From Bacteroidaceae bacterium (GTDB taxonomy: Bacteria > Bacteroidota > Bacteroidia > Bacteroidales > Bacteroidaceae), in contig JAGBTN010000005.1 in assembly GCA_017631315.1 (NCBI GenBank), positions 141,353 through 205,352 on the forward strand: a DNA stretch of 64,000 nt. The letters are read 5' to 3'. Under the pieces are notes generated by a model. It ran no database searches. It saw only the letters and a program-made list of their open reading frames with translations, and had not been told where the DNA came from. The position numbers and the translations under genes are program-made. Positions 63,559-64,000 of the stretch are shown here, piece by piece; the first letter of the stretch is position 1, and every line of letters starts with the position of its first letter.

Positions 63559-64000
63559 TTAGTTATTCACGACGAGTGTGCCATTAATGTAGTTGACACG
63601 ATAGCGATAAAGGTTGCGACCTGAAGGACCGTCGGCAATGCTGCCGCAGTCATTCAGATTGTAGGTACGCTGGCAACTATGACATTTCGCATAGCCTCCC
63701 GTCTGCAAGGTTAGGGGCTTCGTGATGTTATAATTCTGGTAGCAGTTGCTGCAGGCGAGGTCGAAACAGACAACGCGGGCAATGTCTTCGCCAATCTCGG
63801 GAATAGTGAGGCGGCCAATAATCAAACCACTCAACCCCAAATAGTAACCGCCATAACCACTGATGGCAAGGATGTTGATGGGCGACTGCTGGCCGGCAGC
63901 ATTGGTGAACAGGAAACGCTGACCTGTGTTGTCAATCTTGGCGGTGCAGTATTCTCCCCAACTCTCGCACGCAGTAAAAAGAACGGGTGCTTGGCGGACA
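63559..64000 (-). CDS. Rieske-like protein, N-terminus beyond window
   Basis: The frame is open from the window edge to the stop at 63559 (146 codons visible). It has the layout of a Bacteroidetes Rieske-like domain: RVVCFDLACSNCYQNY with CxxC, then GGYAKCHSCQRTYNLNDCGSI with CxxC, and a final strand pair YRYRVNYINGTLVVNN. Classical Rieske proteins have CxH and CxxH; here both ligand pairs are cysteines, so a zinc site or an all-cysteine cluster is more likely. Upstream residues (LFTACESWGEYC) are within the visible frame; the start is missing. Confidence 0.6.
   Translation of the reverse strand, partial: VRQAPVLFTACESWGEYCTAKIDNTGQRFLFTNAAGQQSPINILAISGYGGYYLGLSGLIIGRLTIPEIGEDIARVVCFDLACSNCYQNYNITKPLTLQTGGYAKCHSCQRTYNLNDCGSIADGPSGRNLYRYRVNYINGTLVVNN

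Overview
The window looks like a piece of a Bacteroidales genome, most likely a Prevotella-type organism. The evidence is Bacteroidetes-style promoters (-33 TTG / -7 TAnnTTTG) in front of many genes, few Shine-Dalgarno sites, FimA/Mfa-type fimbrillin genes, DUF4295 beside rpmG-rpmB, a Bacteroidetes-type division cluster with an FtsL-like protein and an FtsI-type PBP carrying PASTA, and many secreted glycoside hydrolases, some with short T9SS-like C-terminal tails. The genus is an inference from gene content; no 16S rRNA gene is present.

Layout. 0-4.5 kb: leftward fimbrial operon (OmpA-like/DUF3575, DUF5119, fimbrillin, the last cut by the edge). 5.4-8.8 kb: gyrB, rpsT, tRNA-Glu, recO. 9-24.6 kb: a complete leftward mraZ-rsmH-ftsL-ftsI-murE-mraY-murD-ftsW-murG-murC-ftsQ-ftsA-ftsZ cluster for peptidoglycan precursor synthesis and the divisome. 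25-38 kb: secreted carbohydrate-active enzymes (GH127/146-like, GH92, GH43, GH97), an M16 peptidase, rpmB-rpmG-DUF4295 and a C69 dipeptidase. 38.2-39.4 kb: a small three-gene islet flanked by a 42-bp duplication of the dipeptidase 3' end. 39.5-42.2 kb: an MmeI-like restriction-modification enzyme with a foreign-looking recognition segment.

42.2-47.6 kb is the most unusual part. It holds a complete plasmid-type replication and partition module: ParA, a small probable centromere-binding protein, AT-rich repeat-bearing DNA, two arrays of a 19-bp GGTGCGAACTTnnnGAACA repeat, and a Rep_3-like initiator whose C-terminus resembles DnaA domain I. One repeat array is split into two oppositely oriented groups on either side of an AT-rich stretch, as expected for an iteron origin. 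Because the module sits among core genes (gyrB, dcw cluster, ribosomal proteins, ung, gpmI), the simplest reading is the origin of a secondary chromosome (chromid) or an integrated replicon.

47.6-64 kb: free-methionine-sulfoxide reductase, a lipoprotein, a rod-shaped 6S-like RNA, a DUF4091 glycosidase-like protein, DUF3109, ung, gpmI, a DUF2975/YozG-type regulatory pair with a clear inverted-repeat operator, an ECF sigma operon, a 1187-residue FAD-dependent oxidoreductase, a frameshifted YhcG-type nuclease and a truncated Rieske-like protein.

Scattered through the window are short arrays of palindromic repeats with an exact or near 22-bp period. Six arrays with a GTTAAC core (or its GTGTGGC variant) lie between 5 and 34 kb, all in the same orientation. 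Three with an ACGTGT/CACGTG-type core lie between 42.9 and 53.7 kb. They sit between genes, inside the mur operon, and in one case inside the coding sequence of the M16 peptidase. I do not recognise this family.
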